Below are positions 37,074 through 46,067 of a stretch of 64,000 nt of DNA, piece after piece; the stretch's first letter is position 1; each line of letters opens with the position of its first letter. Both the position numbers and the translations under genes were made by a program. Source of the stretch: Eubacteriales bacterium (GTDB taxonomy: Bacteria; Bacillota; Clostridia; Lachnospirales; Lachnospiraceae); assembly GCA_030536995.1 (NCBI GenBank), contig JAUNOY010000015.1:1-64000 (forward strand), given 5' to 3'. The notes beneath the pieces are model-generated. The model did no database searches. It saw only the letters and a program-made list of their open reading frames with translations, and was not told the DNA's origin.

Positions 37074-37138
37074 TTCGACATGAACTTCTGTCGAAAAGTA
37101 TCTCTGGTATTCCAGCAGTCTTTCTGCTACAATATTTA
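37074..37138 (+). promoter_or_regulatory. Spo0A-type box dyad and promoter of AAA-ATPase copy 2
   Basis: TTCGACA (37074-37080) and TGTCGAA (37089-37095) form a perfect inverted pair eight bases apart, followed by TTCCAG/TATTTA with 17-base spacing (37110-37138). Confidence 0.6.
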
Positions 37139-37167
37139 TATAAAATCTACAGAGAGGAGGACATATA

Positions 37168-38862
37168 ATGGAACGTAAAGCGCTTCCTATTGGATATGAG
37201 GATTTTGGCGAAATAATCTCTAATAATTTTTATTATGTAGATAAGACTTTATTTATAAAAGAACTTCTGGATAAGAAGGGGAAGGCAAACCTGTTCACCC
37301 GTCCCCGTCGTTTTGGGAAAACCCTGAACATAAGTATGATCCGTTACTTTTTTGAGGATACGGGAAAGGAAGAAAGCAATGCTGAAAATAAAAGACTTTT
37401 TGACGGATTGGAGATTATGTATGCAGGAGAAAAATATCTTTCCCATATGCAGAAGTATCCCGTCATTTCCCTGTCCTTAAAGTCTGCAAAACAGCCAACA
37501 TGGGAACTGGCTTATACAATGTTGAAACGTCAGATTGCAGTAGAGTTTGTACGTCACCATCATGTATTAGATAAGCTGAGTCTCTTTGACCAGGAACGTT
37601 TTTCGCTGATAGAACAGCAGGTTGGAGATATAGGGCTTTACATAGATGCCCTTGCCTTTCTGTCAAAGTGCCTTCATGAAGCTTATGGACAGACAGTCAT
37701 TATCCTGATTGATGAGTACGATGTCCCATTGAAAAATGCTTATTTCAATGGTTTTTATCAGCAGATGATTGACTTTATCCGTTCCCTGTTTGAATCTGCC
37801 CTAAAGACCAATCTCCATCTGTATTTTGCTGTGATCACCGGATGTCTCAGGATCACAAAGGAATCCATCTTTACCGGGCTTAATAATTTTGATAATGTTT
37901 CGATACTTAGTAAGATTTACGATGAATATTTTGGATTTACCAGAAAAGATGTTGATGAACTGCTTGTCAACTATGATCTGACCGATAAAAAAGAGATAAT
38001 CCGGAAATGGTACGACGGTTATCTTTTTGGTAAAACGGAAATCTATAATCCATGGAGCATCATTAACTATGTAAAGGCGTTGACAGCAGACCCGAATGAA
38101 GTTCCGCGTACTTATTGGTCAAATACCAGTTCCAACAACATCATCCATGCCCTGATCGAACGGGCAGATCTGTCTGACCGGATGGAGATTGAAGACCTGA
38201 TTGCAGGTGGAACGATTGAAAAACCGATCCATGAGGAAATCACCTATGAAGATGTTTACCAGTCAACGGATAATCTCTGGAATTTCCTTTTCTTTACCGG
38301 ATACCTGAAAAATTCCGGATTGAGAATGATTGGCAACCAGATTTATCTGACTCTTTCTATTCCCAACATAGAGGTTTGTCAGATATATAAAGATAAAATA
38401 CTGGGATGGTTTTCTGATAAAGTAGAACAAAGGGATCTGTCAATCCTTTATCAGGATATCCTGAACGGAAATGCACTTGAATTTCAAGCCGGACTGACAG
38501 AACTTCTGCGGGATACCATCAGCTTTTATGATAATGCAGAGGCTTTTTATCACGGTTTTATGCAGGGGATTCTGGGGCATTTGCGCAATTACATCGTAAA
38601 GTCCAACCGTGAATCCGGGGACGGCCGTTACGATATGCTGATTCGCAGTCTTGATATCACGAAACCGATTATTCTCATGGAATTTAAAACAGCAAAGAAT
38701 TTCCCCTCTCTCGAAAGCCGGGCGCAGGAAGCTCTTGAACAGATTGCGGAGAAAGAATATGACCGGGAATTTAAGAATGAAGGATACCAGTGTTCCATCC
38801 GCTATGGGATTGCTTTTTATAAGAAGAACTGTTGTATAAAAAAAGAAGAAGTGACCTTATAA
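37168..38862 (+). CDS. AAA-ATPase-like / PD-(D/E)XK protein, copy 2
   Basis: At 564 residues it is nearly the same protein as copy 1: the same RPRRFGKT loop, DEYD Walker B and EFK nuclease-like motif. From about residue 196 to near the C-terminus the protein and, as far as I can see, the DNA are identical to copy 1. In contrast residues about 114-160 (YTMLKRQIAVEFVRHHHVLD and on) are of a different lineage from copies 1 and 3. This pattern indicates recent gene conversion or duplication with segment exchange. Its terminator is the insertion point of the group II intron. Confidence 0.88.
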   Translation: MERKALPIGYEDFGEIISNNFYYVDKTLFIKELLDKKGKANLFTRPRRFGKTLNISMIRYFFEDTGKEESNAENKRLFDGLEIMYAGEKYLSHMQKYPVISLSLKSAKQPTWELAYTMLKRQIAVEFVRHHHVLDKLSLFDQERFSLIEQQVGDIGLYIDALAFLSKCLHEAYGQTVIILIDEYDVPLKNAYFNGFYQQMIDFIRSLFESALKTNLHLYFAVITGCLRITKESIFTGLNNFDNVSILSKIYDEYFGFTRKDVDELLVNYDLTDKKEIIRKWYDGYLFGKTEIYNPWSIINYVKALTADPNEVPRTYWSNTSSNNIIHALIERADLSDRMEIEDLIAGGTIEKPIHEEITYEDVYQSTDNLWNFLFFTGYLKNSGLRMIGNQIYLTLSIPNIEVCQIYKDKILGWFSDKVEQRDLSILYQDILNGNALEFQAGLTELLRDTISFYDNAEAFYHGFMQGILGHLRNYIVKSNRESGDGRYDMLIRSLDITKPIILMEFKTAKNFPSLESRAQEALEQIAEKEYDREFKNEGYQCSIRYGIAFYKKNCCIKKEEVTL

Positions 38863-38885
38863 GGTTTCACTTGTAAAAAATTATA

Positions 38886-38940
38886 AAATCTCCCAAAGAA
38901 CATCAAGGTTAAAAACCTTGATTTCTATGGGAGATTTCTT
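38886..38940 (+). terminator. Terminator of AAA-ATPase copy 2
   Basis: AAATCTCCCA and TGGGAGATTT form the outer stem, with CATCAAGGTT and AACCTTGAT inside; TTTCTT follows and the group II intron begins three bases later. Confidence 0.85.
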
Positions 38941-38943
38941 GTT

Positions 38944-40859
38944 GTGCGCCTGGCGGCGCACGTTTCTAACGGGTTAAAGTCCCGAATTCGCCCGGTAGTG
39001 GGAAGGATATAGCCGAAGGCAAGGGTGTCCATCGTGAGATGGAATCTGAAGGAAGCTGGATGCGAGGAACATACTAACTCACGGGAAAATCTCTGGTCTG
39101 ACGAACAGAAACCTCATATGAGGTCATGCATGAGGGTAAGACTGCAACTCAAGTTGAAGCCCAATAACTACACGGAAACATGTATGATAGATGAGGCAGA
39201 TGGATGGAGAGGAAGAAACGTGTGGTACCCAGGGAGACCTGTGTGGAACGCTTTGAAAGAGGCAACCACTGTACAAGCAAAAGCAAGGCAGTGCTGAACG
39301 CACAGGAGTCAGCAGAAGTCATAGTAGCCGAGAGGTGAAGGACCGAATCAGTAGGAGTCTTGAGTATAACCGAGAAAGGAGGAGTGACTATTTATGACAG
39401 AAAACATTGAAAACAATGGCTGTTCGCAAAGAGATAGTGCGGAACACGAAGGGTATGCGAAAGCGTCTAGGTCATTTAATCGGATATGGAAAGAAAGAGA
39501 CAGTGCACAGCCGAAACTCTTGGAAGCGATACTGTACAAGGACAACTTTAACAGAGCGTATAAGAGAGTTAAGGCAAACAAGGGAGCGCCAGGAATTGAT
39601 GGTATGACCATTGAGGAGGCTCTTCCGTATTTGAAGGAACATCAACGAGAGTTAACTAACTACATTTATCGTGGAAAGTACACTCCGTCTCCAGTGAGAC
39701 GAGTTGAGATTCCAAAACCGAATGGTGGTATGCGAAAGCTTGGCATACCAACAGTGATAGACCGTACACTTCAACAGGCAATAACCCAACAGTTAGTGCC
39801 AATCTATGAACCACTGTTTGCAGATGGTAGCTATGGCTATCGTCCGAACAGAAGTGCCAAGGATGCTGTACTTAAGGTTAAGGAGTATGCAGAGCAAGGC
39901 TATACATTTGCTGTAGTCCTTGACTTGTCAAAGTACTTCGATACTCTTAATCACGAAATCCTCATCAATCTTCTCAGAAAGAATGTAAAAGATGAACGTG
40001 TAGTACAGTTGATAAAGCGCTACCTGAAAAGCGGTGTAATGGAAAATGGAGTGGTCATCGACACAGAGGAAGGCTCACCACAAGGTGGAAATCTATCACC
40101 ATTGCTTGCAAATGTCTATCTCAATGAATTCGATCAGGAACTCTTGAAGAGAGGTGTGCCATGTATAAGATATGCAGACGATATAGTGCTTCTTGCAAAG
40201 AGTAAGCGAGCATCTGAGAGGCTCTTGGAAAACAGTACGAAATACCTTGAGGAGAAACTGAAACTTACAGTGAATCGAGAGAAAAGCCGTACAGTCAGCG
40301 TGTTTGCAATCCGAAATTTTAAGTTTCTTGGCTTTGCATTGGGAAGGAACGGAAGTGGCATTTATGTCAGAGTTCATCCGAAGTCATGGAAGAAGTTTAA
40401 GTCGAGACTGAAAGAGTTATCTTCCCGTAGGTCATGTCAGTCAATCAAGCCGAGCCTTGAGAAAATCAAGGTGTATGTAAGAGGGTGGCTTAACTATTAC
40501 GGTATTGCGAGCATGAAGAACAACATCGATGATATCAATAGTTGGCTCTATCACAGAATACGCATGTGTATATGGAAACAGTGGAAACTTCCTAAAACCA
40601 AGAAGAGAAATCTGATTAAGATGGGAGTACACGAATACTATGCGAATATGGCAGCAAACTGTCGAAGAGGGCACTGGTACTGTGCAAATCTGACGACAGT
40701 CAAGAAAGCTATGACAAAAGAAAGACTGATAAACAGTGGCTTCTATGATTTAGCCACAGCTTATCAGTCTGTGCACGTCAACTATTGAAACCGCCGTGTA
40801 CCGAACGGTACGCACGGTGGTGTGAGAGGACGGCGGTTAGTCACCGCCTCCTACTCGAT
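38944..40859 (+). ncRNA. Class IIC group II intron
   Basis: The ribozyme starts with GTGCG (38944) and ends with CTACTCGAT (40859). Domain I blocks (AGTCCCGAA, AAGGGTGTCC, GGAATCTGAAGGAAGC) are recognisable and resemble the Eubacterium rectale IIC intron. Domain V is at 40790-40821, a stem closing on GTACCGAACGGTAC. The maturase is encoded in domain IV. It inserted directly after the terminator hairpin of AAA-ATPase copy 2, which is the known habit of IIC introns. About 1.92 kb; both ends are complete, so it is potentially active. Confidence 0.9.
39394..40788 (+). CDS. ltrA: Group II intron reverse transcriptase/maturase
   Basis: The 464-residue protein binds the intron RNA to help splicing and copies it at new sites. 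RT blocks are intact: GIDGMT (68-72), PKPNGGMRKLGIP, YGYRPNRSAKDA, the SPQGGNLSPLLAN block (228-240) and the active site YADD (260-263). The maturase X domain follows (RGWLNYYGIASM, RMCIWKQWKLP). There is no HNH endonuclease domain, as usual for class IIC. AAAGGAGGAG precedes the ATG. From memory it is close to the Eubacterium rectale maturase family. Confidence 0.95.
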   Translation: MTENIENNGCSQRDSAEHEGYAKASRSFNRIWKERDSAQPKLLEAILYKDNFNRAYKRVKANKGAPGIDGMTIEEALPYLKEHQRELTNYIYRGKYTPSPVRRVEIPKPNGGMRKLGIPTVIDRTLQQAITQQLVPIYEPLFADGSYGYRPNRSAKDAVLKVKEYAEQGYTFAVVLDLSKYFDTLNHEILINLLRKNVKDERVVQLIKRYLKSGVMENGVVIDTEEGSPQGGNLSPLLANVYLNEFDQELLKRGVPCIRYADDIVLLAKSKRASERLLENSTKYLEEKLKLTVNREKSRTVSVFAIRNFKFLGFALGRNGSGIYVRVHPKSWKKFKSRLKELSSRRSCQSIKPSLEKIKVYVRGWLNYYGIASMKNNIDDINSWLYHRIRMCIWKQWKLPKTKKRNLIKMGVHEYYANMAANCRRGHWYCANLTTVKKAMTKERLINSGFYDLATAYQSVHVNY

Positions 40860-41165
40860 TTGTTTGATAAGCAAAAATGAATTCGATATAAACACTCAGA
40901 ATTCTGAGTGTTTATAGTCAGGTAAACTGATAATGAACATTGATAAGCGAATGTTATCCCCAAAAACAACAAACATGATAAATAAGCATAACAGTTGTCA
41001 CTATATGAATACCATCTGTGGTAACTTAAAATATGATTATTTGACAGAAAAAAAGCAGATACATTCCCTTTCGTCTGTACTCCTTTCCTGATGCTCCTGT
41101 GCCAGTACTCTTTTCACAAAGGAGTTTAGTGCACTGGAATAAATGCATAGAACTATTCTTGCTTT
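40860..41165. other. Intergenic region after the intron
   Basis: Apart from the 30-base palindrome at 40887-40916 I see no gene in these 306 bases. The sequence is AT-rich and probably belongs to the 3' exon side of the intron target. Confidence 0.5.
40887..40916. repeat. Perfect 30-base palindrome
   Basis: TATAAACACTCAGAA is followed immediately by its exact complement, with no loop. It lies 27 bases after the intron's 3' end. It could be a protein-binding site or part of a terminator, but no T-run longer than three follows. Confidence 0.75.
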
Positions 41166-41495
41166 TTATACCGTTTTTGTTACAGTTAAATTCCCTGAAT
41201 ATTTATTTTCATTTCCGGCAGTGTTTTCTATAAATAGATATTTGCGCTCATAATATTCTCTTATTGTAAATATTTCTTTCAGCAACAACGCATTATCCAA
41301 CTGTTTAGCAATTTCATTCTGTGTTTGTTCAAAAAGTTTTTCTTCTGAAACTACTTTATCTAGATGGATTTTAAAGTTAATTTGTTCAGTACCAGATAAT
41401 GTCACGCTTATACCATTTTCTGATTCTGTTATTTCGTAACTATTGAATTCATATGTTTTAATCATATTTTTAAATTTAACTTTTATTATTGCCAT
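41166..41495 (-). CDS. Small protein, function unknown
   Basis: The 109 residues begin with beta strands (AIIKVKFKNMIKTYEFNSYE) and continue with a helix and a polar tail. No signal peptide, Cys pairs or known motif are seen. AAGGAGGTATTATCA is a strong ribosome site for the ATG at 41495; the open frame could start six codons earlier. It begins only 25 bases from the hairpin that ends giant gene 3 and reads in the same direction, so read-through could co-express them. Confidence 0.6.
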   Translation of the reverse strand: MAIIKVKFKNMIKTYEFNSYEITESENGISVTLSGTEQINFKIHLDKVVSEEKLFEQTQNEIAKQLDNALLLKEIFTIREYYERKYLFIENTAGNENKYSGNLTVTKTV

Positions 41496-41520
41496 TGATA
41501 ATACCTCCTTCAAATTATTT

Positions 41521-41643
41521 GAAAAGCACCCCGGCGGGGAGCCGGGGCACTTTTTTAGGAATCTTATAAATCACCCAAAATGGATTATTTCATTTTCAAC
41601 ATATCCAAGCAGGATTGTTTAACGAGTCAATCAATCTTTTGGA
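41521..41643 (-). repeat. 3' flank repeat R3 with terminator
   Basis: This is the constant 3' flank of the giant genes. The hairpin here is CACCCCGGC/GCCGGGGCA with two mismatched pairs, so it has drifted from R2. Confidence 0.85.
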
Positions 41644-44600
41644 TTATTTAACTGTTACTTTCTTTACATTTGACCATGGGCTGAATACTTTCTTGCCATC
41701 TTCAGATGTTCTGTTGAATGCGTGGAGACCTGCATAGTAGGTTCCTTTCTTCACGTTCTTGAAGGTAGCTGTTACAGTATTGCCTTTGATGTTTTTCTTA
41801 ACAAGTGTGCCATACTCTACCGGGCGTTTTTCGCCTGCTACAGTTGCAACCTTGCTTCCAAGAACTACATCGTAGCCATCTGTGTTAGAAGATTTTGTAT
41901 AAGTAACGGTTACTGTGGAGCCTTTTACTTTCACACTTGTGATTGCAGGCTGGGATGGTGTGATTGCAGATACAACGAATGGGTATGCATTTGACCAGTC
42001 GCTGAAGATCTTCTTGCCGTCCTCGCCACGTTTCCAAGCATGGCAGTAAGCGTAGTATACATCCTGTCCTACATATGTGAAATCTGTAGTTGTGTTGAGG
42101 ATGTTTCTGTTTACTTTATCGTAATTTTTGTTATTGATGCAGTCTTTGTCTGTAGAGATTACGTAGTCGTATCCTACAGCGCCTTCTGTCTCACCGGAAA
42201 GGACTACAGTTGCTTTATTACCAACAACTTTTACAGACTGAATCATTGGAGCATCCGGTTTTTCATCTTCTGCTTTACCTTCTGCATCAACAGTTACAGA
42301 ACCTGTATAGTGTTTGGAAAGTTCTTCTGCAGTGATTGTGTAAGTACCGTTGTTGTTATTCTTAACTGTATATTCTGTGGAAGCTACCGGAAGGTATCCA
42401 TTAAGAACAGTTACGACTCCGTCTTTTACAGTTACATTACAATCGCTAAGGGCTTTCTTGTTAACACCCCATGTTAATTTATCAGCATAAGAATCTTCTA
42501 CATTATTTCTATCGACTCCATATGTTGCAACAAGAGAACCTTCATATCCATTAATACCCTCAATTTTTACACCATAAATGTTACCAACAGTTGTTTCTGT
42601 AGGTGTAACATTAACAGCGTTCCAGTAATTATCCTTTAATTCTCTTAATGTTACCTTATAATCCTTACCTTCAACAAGAGTTGTTCCACCAATCTGGATA
42701 AGTATTTCTGGTTTTACTGGAAGTCCAGCTGCATAAGTTGCATTTTTGATAGATACGTTTTTGGATACAAATTTAACAGATTCAATGGAGAATGGAATCT
42801 TAGCAACAACACCGTTGATAACTGTTCCATCTGCTGTTACGATTGTATCAGCACCTGCAAAACCAGTTCCTTCTTTTGCTACTGCATAAACATAACCAAT
42901 ATTGTGTTTACCATCTGTGATTTTCTTACCAGTGATGTTATCTACATATTTAATCTCAAGGTCATCTACAGTTGCTGTTGTTGGAACACCATCCTCAGTA
43001 ACTTTTTTCACATTAGAAAGGACAGCCTTTGCAAATTTATGTTCATTACCGTTAAAGGTAAATGCAACATCAGCGTCACTCGTAACTACTGTACCGTCTT
43101 CGTTAAGTTTCGCTGCATAGAGGCTTGTTACATTAAAGCCTTTTGCGTCGTAAACATCTAATTTAGCACTAATTTTTTCTTTAACAATGTTAAACTCAAC
43201 AGTAAGATTGTCACCTGTAAAGTTCTTTGTATTTGGTTTCAGAACGACAGTTCCCTTTCCTGCCTCTACATTTGTACCATATGAAACAATATCAAACTGA
43301 TCTTTCACATCATTTCCATTTAAACTGATTGTGAACTGATCCATACGAGGTCTTACCTGACGACCTGTATAATCCTGATCTTTAACAGTAACTTTTACAT
43401 CTGTTGTTTTCGCAGCTGTAATCTTAAATGTTCCTGAAGCGGTTCCTGAATATAAATCATTTACACCTTTAACAGTAACTTTACCAGTTCCTACATTAAC
43501 TGCGTCAGTGATGCTTACTTCCTCATACTCAGCCTTGTCGTCTGCTACTTCACCTTTTTTGTAAAGTACAAGTGCACCGTCTACTACTGCATAAGTAGGA
43601 GTAATCTTACCACCAGTGTATTTGTATGTATCAGGAGTGATAACAACCATGGAATCGGTAAGCTTTTTAGCTACGATTTCTGTCTCATTTGCATCTTTTG
43701 TTACAGTTTTTCCATCTGTTGTTCCTAAGATGTAGTTTGTATTAGTGACTGTAACAGTTGATTTGATTTTGTCATGGATTTCATTCTCAGCATCATTTTC
43801 ATTATTATCTTTATCTACAAACACATATTTCACAGTGTAATCTGCATCTGTAAGAGTAACCGCTCTCTTTCCTGTAGAATCTTTAGCGATAACTGTAACA
43901 GGAACTTTGTATTCTTCTGGTTTTGTAATACCTTTATTAATGGAAATTGTTTCAGGAGCTTTCACTTCTTTTACTTCCAGAGGTTTAATAACAAATGGAA
44001 TTACACATGTAGAACCTTTGAAGTTACCTGCATTAATCTTTACAGTTACGGTTGCTTCTTTTTTAATCTGACTTCCATCATAGCTACATGCATTAATGTT
44101 CTTATTGTACCCAACGATTTCATAGTCTGTTTTCGGTACAGTCTCTGTTTTTTCAGAGCCATTAACATCTTTTCCTGTAACTGTTAAAGCTCCCATGTCG
44201 TCCTTGGAAGGTTTGATTTCTTCGCCTGTGTATTCATAGTTGAAATTGTCACCTTTTTCAGTAACTACATCAGTTAAAACTTTTTCTGCTGTTTCTACTT
44301 TGAAAGACTGTTCACCTGTACAGTTTGAAGAAGCTGCTTTCACAGTAATTGTATATGTACTTGCTTTATCTAAAGCTGTTACAGTTTTTCCAGACGCATC
44401 AACTGCAGAAATAACATAGTCAACGCCTTTTGTAAGGTTTAAGTCAACACCTTCTGCACCTTTGATATCTAAATAATTAGGAACTAACTTTTCTACCGTT
44501 GTTCCGGTTGGAATTACACCATTTGCAGTTTTAACAGAAATCTTTGTTCCAGCTGTAGAAAGATCACGGGCTTTGATTTCAACTGTTTCTTCCGCTTCAA

Positions 44601-45717
44601 TATATTTATTGCCAGTCACATCAAGGTTATCCAATTTAGTAGCGTCAAAATTAACGTATACTTTTGCATTTTTACTTACAGCAGACGGTGTCATAACTTC
44701 CACTTTAGTAATAACTTTGCTTAAATCAGCACCACTTAATTTTTTATCATCACCATTATTTGTAGATAAGGTTTCTGCGAGAGTAGCTTTTGCTTTATCA
44801 ATTTTGATTGTATTACCGGTATACTGATAAACTAAGCCCTTTTCTACATGTGCAATAAGGTTTTCCTTAATATTATCATTGGTAATCTCTCTCTTTACAA
44901 TTTCAGCAATTTTATGGTCAACACTACCTGTATATGCAGAGTTAGAATTTGCTGTAATTGTCGCAATAATTTTATCTCCTGCTTTTGTAGCAGTTGTTGT
45001 AGTCGCAATAGTGTAATCTGTTTCAGCAACAGATCCACCAAGCTCGTCTGTTACGTCAAATGTTGGAGCAACAGTTACTGTCTGAGCGAATCCATCATAT
45101 ACAGGATCTTTAACAGCATTCTCATTTGTAAAAGTAGCTGAAGTTAATAATCTTTTTTCAACGGATACAGTAATTCCTGTATTGATATCGTATAATCTCT
45201 GACCAGTTGTATCGACATCATATACATAAAGAGTCAGTTTTTTACCTGCTAAATCTTTTGTAGCAAGAAATCCCATATCATCTGCAGAATCACAATTAGG
45301 GTTGCTCACTCTTGAAATACCATCTTCATCAAGCCAACGGCACTGCCATTTATCTAAAGCAGAACCATTTTTTGTTACTGTACCATTAATTTTAAAGGTG
45401 ACTTTATCTTTGTCTGGAGTATTCTCAGTTCCCCAAAGTTTGCTTGTTTTATCTACAGATAAATCTACAGTAATATCACCCTCGTTTGTGATAACAGAAG
45501 CATCTTCAGCTTTTTCATCCTCAACAACCGGAGCATCAGTAACAACTTCTTCAACCGGAGTCTCAACAACTGCTTCAGATGTAAACGCTGCGTCTGTTCC
45601 ATCAGTAAACTCAGCAGCCCATACCGGCACATTAGAAGTAGCCAGCATTGCAACAGCAAGAGAAATGCTCAGCGTTTTCTTCGCCATGCCCTTCTTTGTG
45701 TTTTTAATTTTCGTCAT
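41644..45717 (-). CDS. Giant secreted Ig-like repeat protein, paralogue 3 (subfamily A)
   Basis: The 1357-residue chain has the shared signal peptide and, like paralogue 1, an acidic PVEEVVTDA spacer. YTG-type repeats follow: KYTGGKITPTYAVVDG, YTGRQVRPRM and the LPVKPEILIQI block. Its repeat order follows paralogue 1. It carries an extra stretch of about 18 residues (VATYGVDRNNVEDSYADKL) before the WGVNKK block, absent in paralogue 1. The last two Fn3-like modules are nearly identical to all paralogues; PVEYGTLVKKN is shared with paralogue 4, not with 1 or 2, which shows segment exchange across subfamilies. The ATG at 45717 follows AAGGGGAACTATAAC. Confidence 0.85.
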   Translation of the reverse strand: MTKIKNTKKGMAKKTLSISLAVAMLATSNVPVWAAEFTDGTDAAFTSEAVVETPVEEVVTDAPVVEDEKAEDASVITNEGDITVDLSVDKTSKLWGTENTPDKDKVTFKINGTVTKNGSALDKWQCRWLDEDGISRVSNPNCDSADDMGFLATKDLAGKKLTLYVYDVDTTGQRLYDINTGITVSVEKRLLTSATFTNENAVKDPVYDGFAQTVTVAPTFDVTDELGGSVAETDYTIATTTTATKAGDKIIATITANSNSAYTGSVDHKIAEIVKREITNDNIKENLIAHVEKGLVYQYTGNTIKIDKAKATLAETLSTNNGDDKKLSGADLSKVITKVEVMTPSAVSKNAKVYVNFDATKLDNLDVTGNKYIEAEETVEIKARDLSTAGTKISVKTANGVIPTGTTVEKLVPNYLDIKGAEGVDLNLTKGVDYVISAVDASGKTVTALDKASTYTITVKAASSNCTGEQSFKVETAEKVLTDVVTEKGDNFNYEYTGEEIKPSKDDMGALTVTGKDVNGSEKTETVPKTDYEIVGYNKNINACSYDGSQIKKEATVTVKINAGNFKGSTCVIPFVIKPLEVKEVKAPETISINKGITKPEEYKVPVTVIAKDSTGKRAVTLTDADYTVKYVFVDKDNNENDAENEIHDKIKSTVTVTNTNYILGTTDGKTVTKDANETEIVAKKLTDSMVVITPDTYKYTGGKITPTYAVVDGALVLYKKGEVADDKAEYEEVSITDAVNVGTGKVTVKGVNDLYSGTASGTFKITAAKTTDVKVTVKDQDYTGRQVRPRMDQFTISLNGNDVKDQFDIVSYGTNVEAGKGTVVLKPNTKNFTGDNLTVEFNIVKEKISAKLDVYDAKGFNVTSLYAAKLNEDGTVVTSDADVAFTFNGNEHKFAKAVLSNVKKVTEDGVPTTATVDDLEIKYVDNITGKKITDGKHNIGYVYAVAKEGTGFAGADTIVTADGTVINGVVAKIPFSIESVKFVSKNVSIKNATYAAGLPVKPEILIQIGGTTLVEGKDYKVTLRELKDNYWNAVNVTPTETTVGNIYGVKIEGINGYEGSLVATYGVDRNNVEDSYADKLTWGVNKKALSDCNVTVKDGVVTVLNGYLPVASTEYTVKNNNNGTYTITAEELSKHYTGSVTVDAEGKAEDEKPDAPMIQSVKVVGNKATVVLSGETEGAVGYDYVISTDKDCINNKNYDKVNRNILNTTTDFTYVGQDVYYAYCHAWKRGEDGKKIFSDWSNAYPFVVSAITPSQPAITSVKVKGSTVTVTYTKSSNTDGYDVVLGSKVATVAGEKRPVEYGTLVKKNIKGNTVTATFKNVKKGTYYAGLHAFNRTSEDGKKVFSPWSNVKKVTVK

Positions 45718-46067
45718 GTTATAGTTCCCCTTGCTGTAGTATAGCAATCGGTTTGGGTGAATTTTTTTACGTAAAAAAGGCACTGATTTTTAGAAAAAAT
45801 CAGCTTGAAGTAGACGTAAAATCAGAACAACAATTCCAGTACAATTTAAGAATAAAAGAAAAATCCCTGTGAGAAATTTGATATTCAGTATAATTACAGC
45901 TGAACAATTCCAAAACAATTCTGACGATATCAAAAATCTCCAGTATATTCTTGGGATGTGTGCTATTTTTAGATGATACTTTTTATTTAGGCTCAAAGGG
46001 GAGAAAAGGTATACAAATGTATTCTAATAGGATATAATTAATAAAAAAACAATTATAGGAGGGCTTT
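45718..46067. other. Divergent intergenic region (giant gene 3 / ATPase)
   Basis: It holds the gene 3 dyad (45731-45747), a CTGATTTTT/AAAAATCAG hairpin (about 45782-45803) and a TATAAT at 46033-46038 facing the ATPase gene. The -35 partner (TATACA) is poor. No other gene is seen. Confidence 0.5.
45731..45747 (-). promoter_or_regulatory. Extended -10-like dyad upstream of giant gene 3
   Basis: The same 17 bases as before giant gene 2 (TTGCTATACTACAGCAA on the minus strand), with TGC-TATACT inside and the identical AAGGGG ribosome site after it. Confidence 0.5.

Noticed and set aside
39025-39297. 90-residue frame in the 5' part of the group II intron
   Set aside because: The sequence is structured ribozyme RNA (domains I-III); the frame has no coding features.
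39394-40788. Diversity-generating retroelement (reverse transcriptase near variable surface proteins)
   Set aside because: The reverse transcriptase is a typical group II maturase inside a full intron; no template/variable repeat pair with adenine-biased changes was seen in the giant genes.
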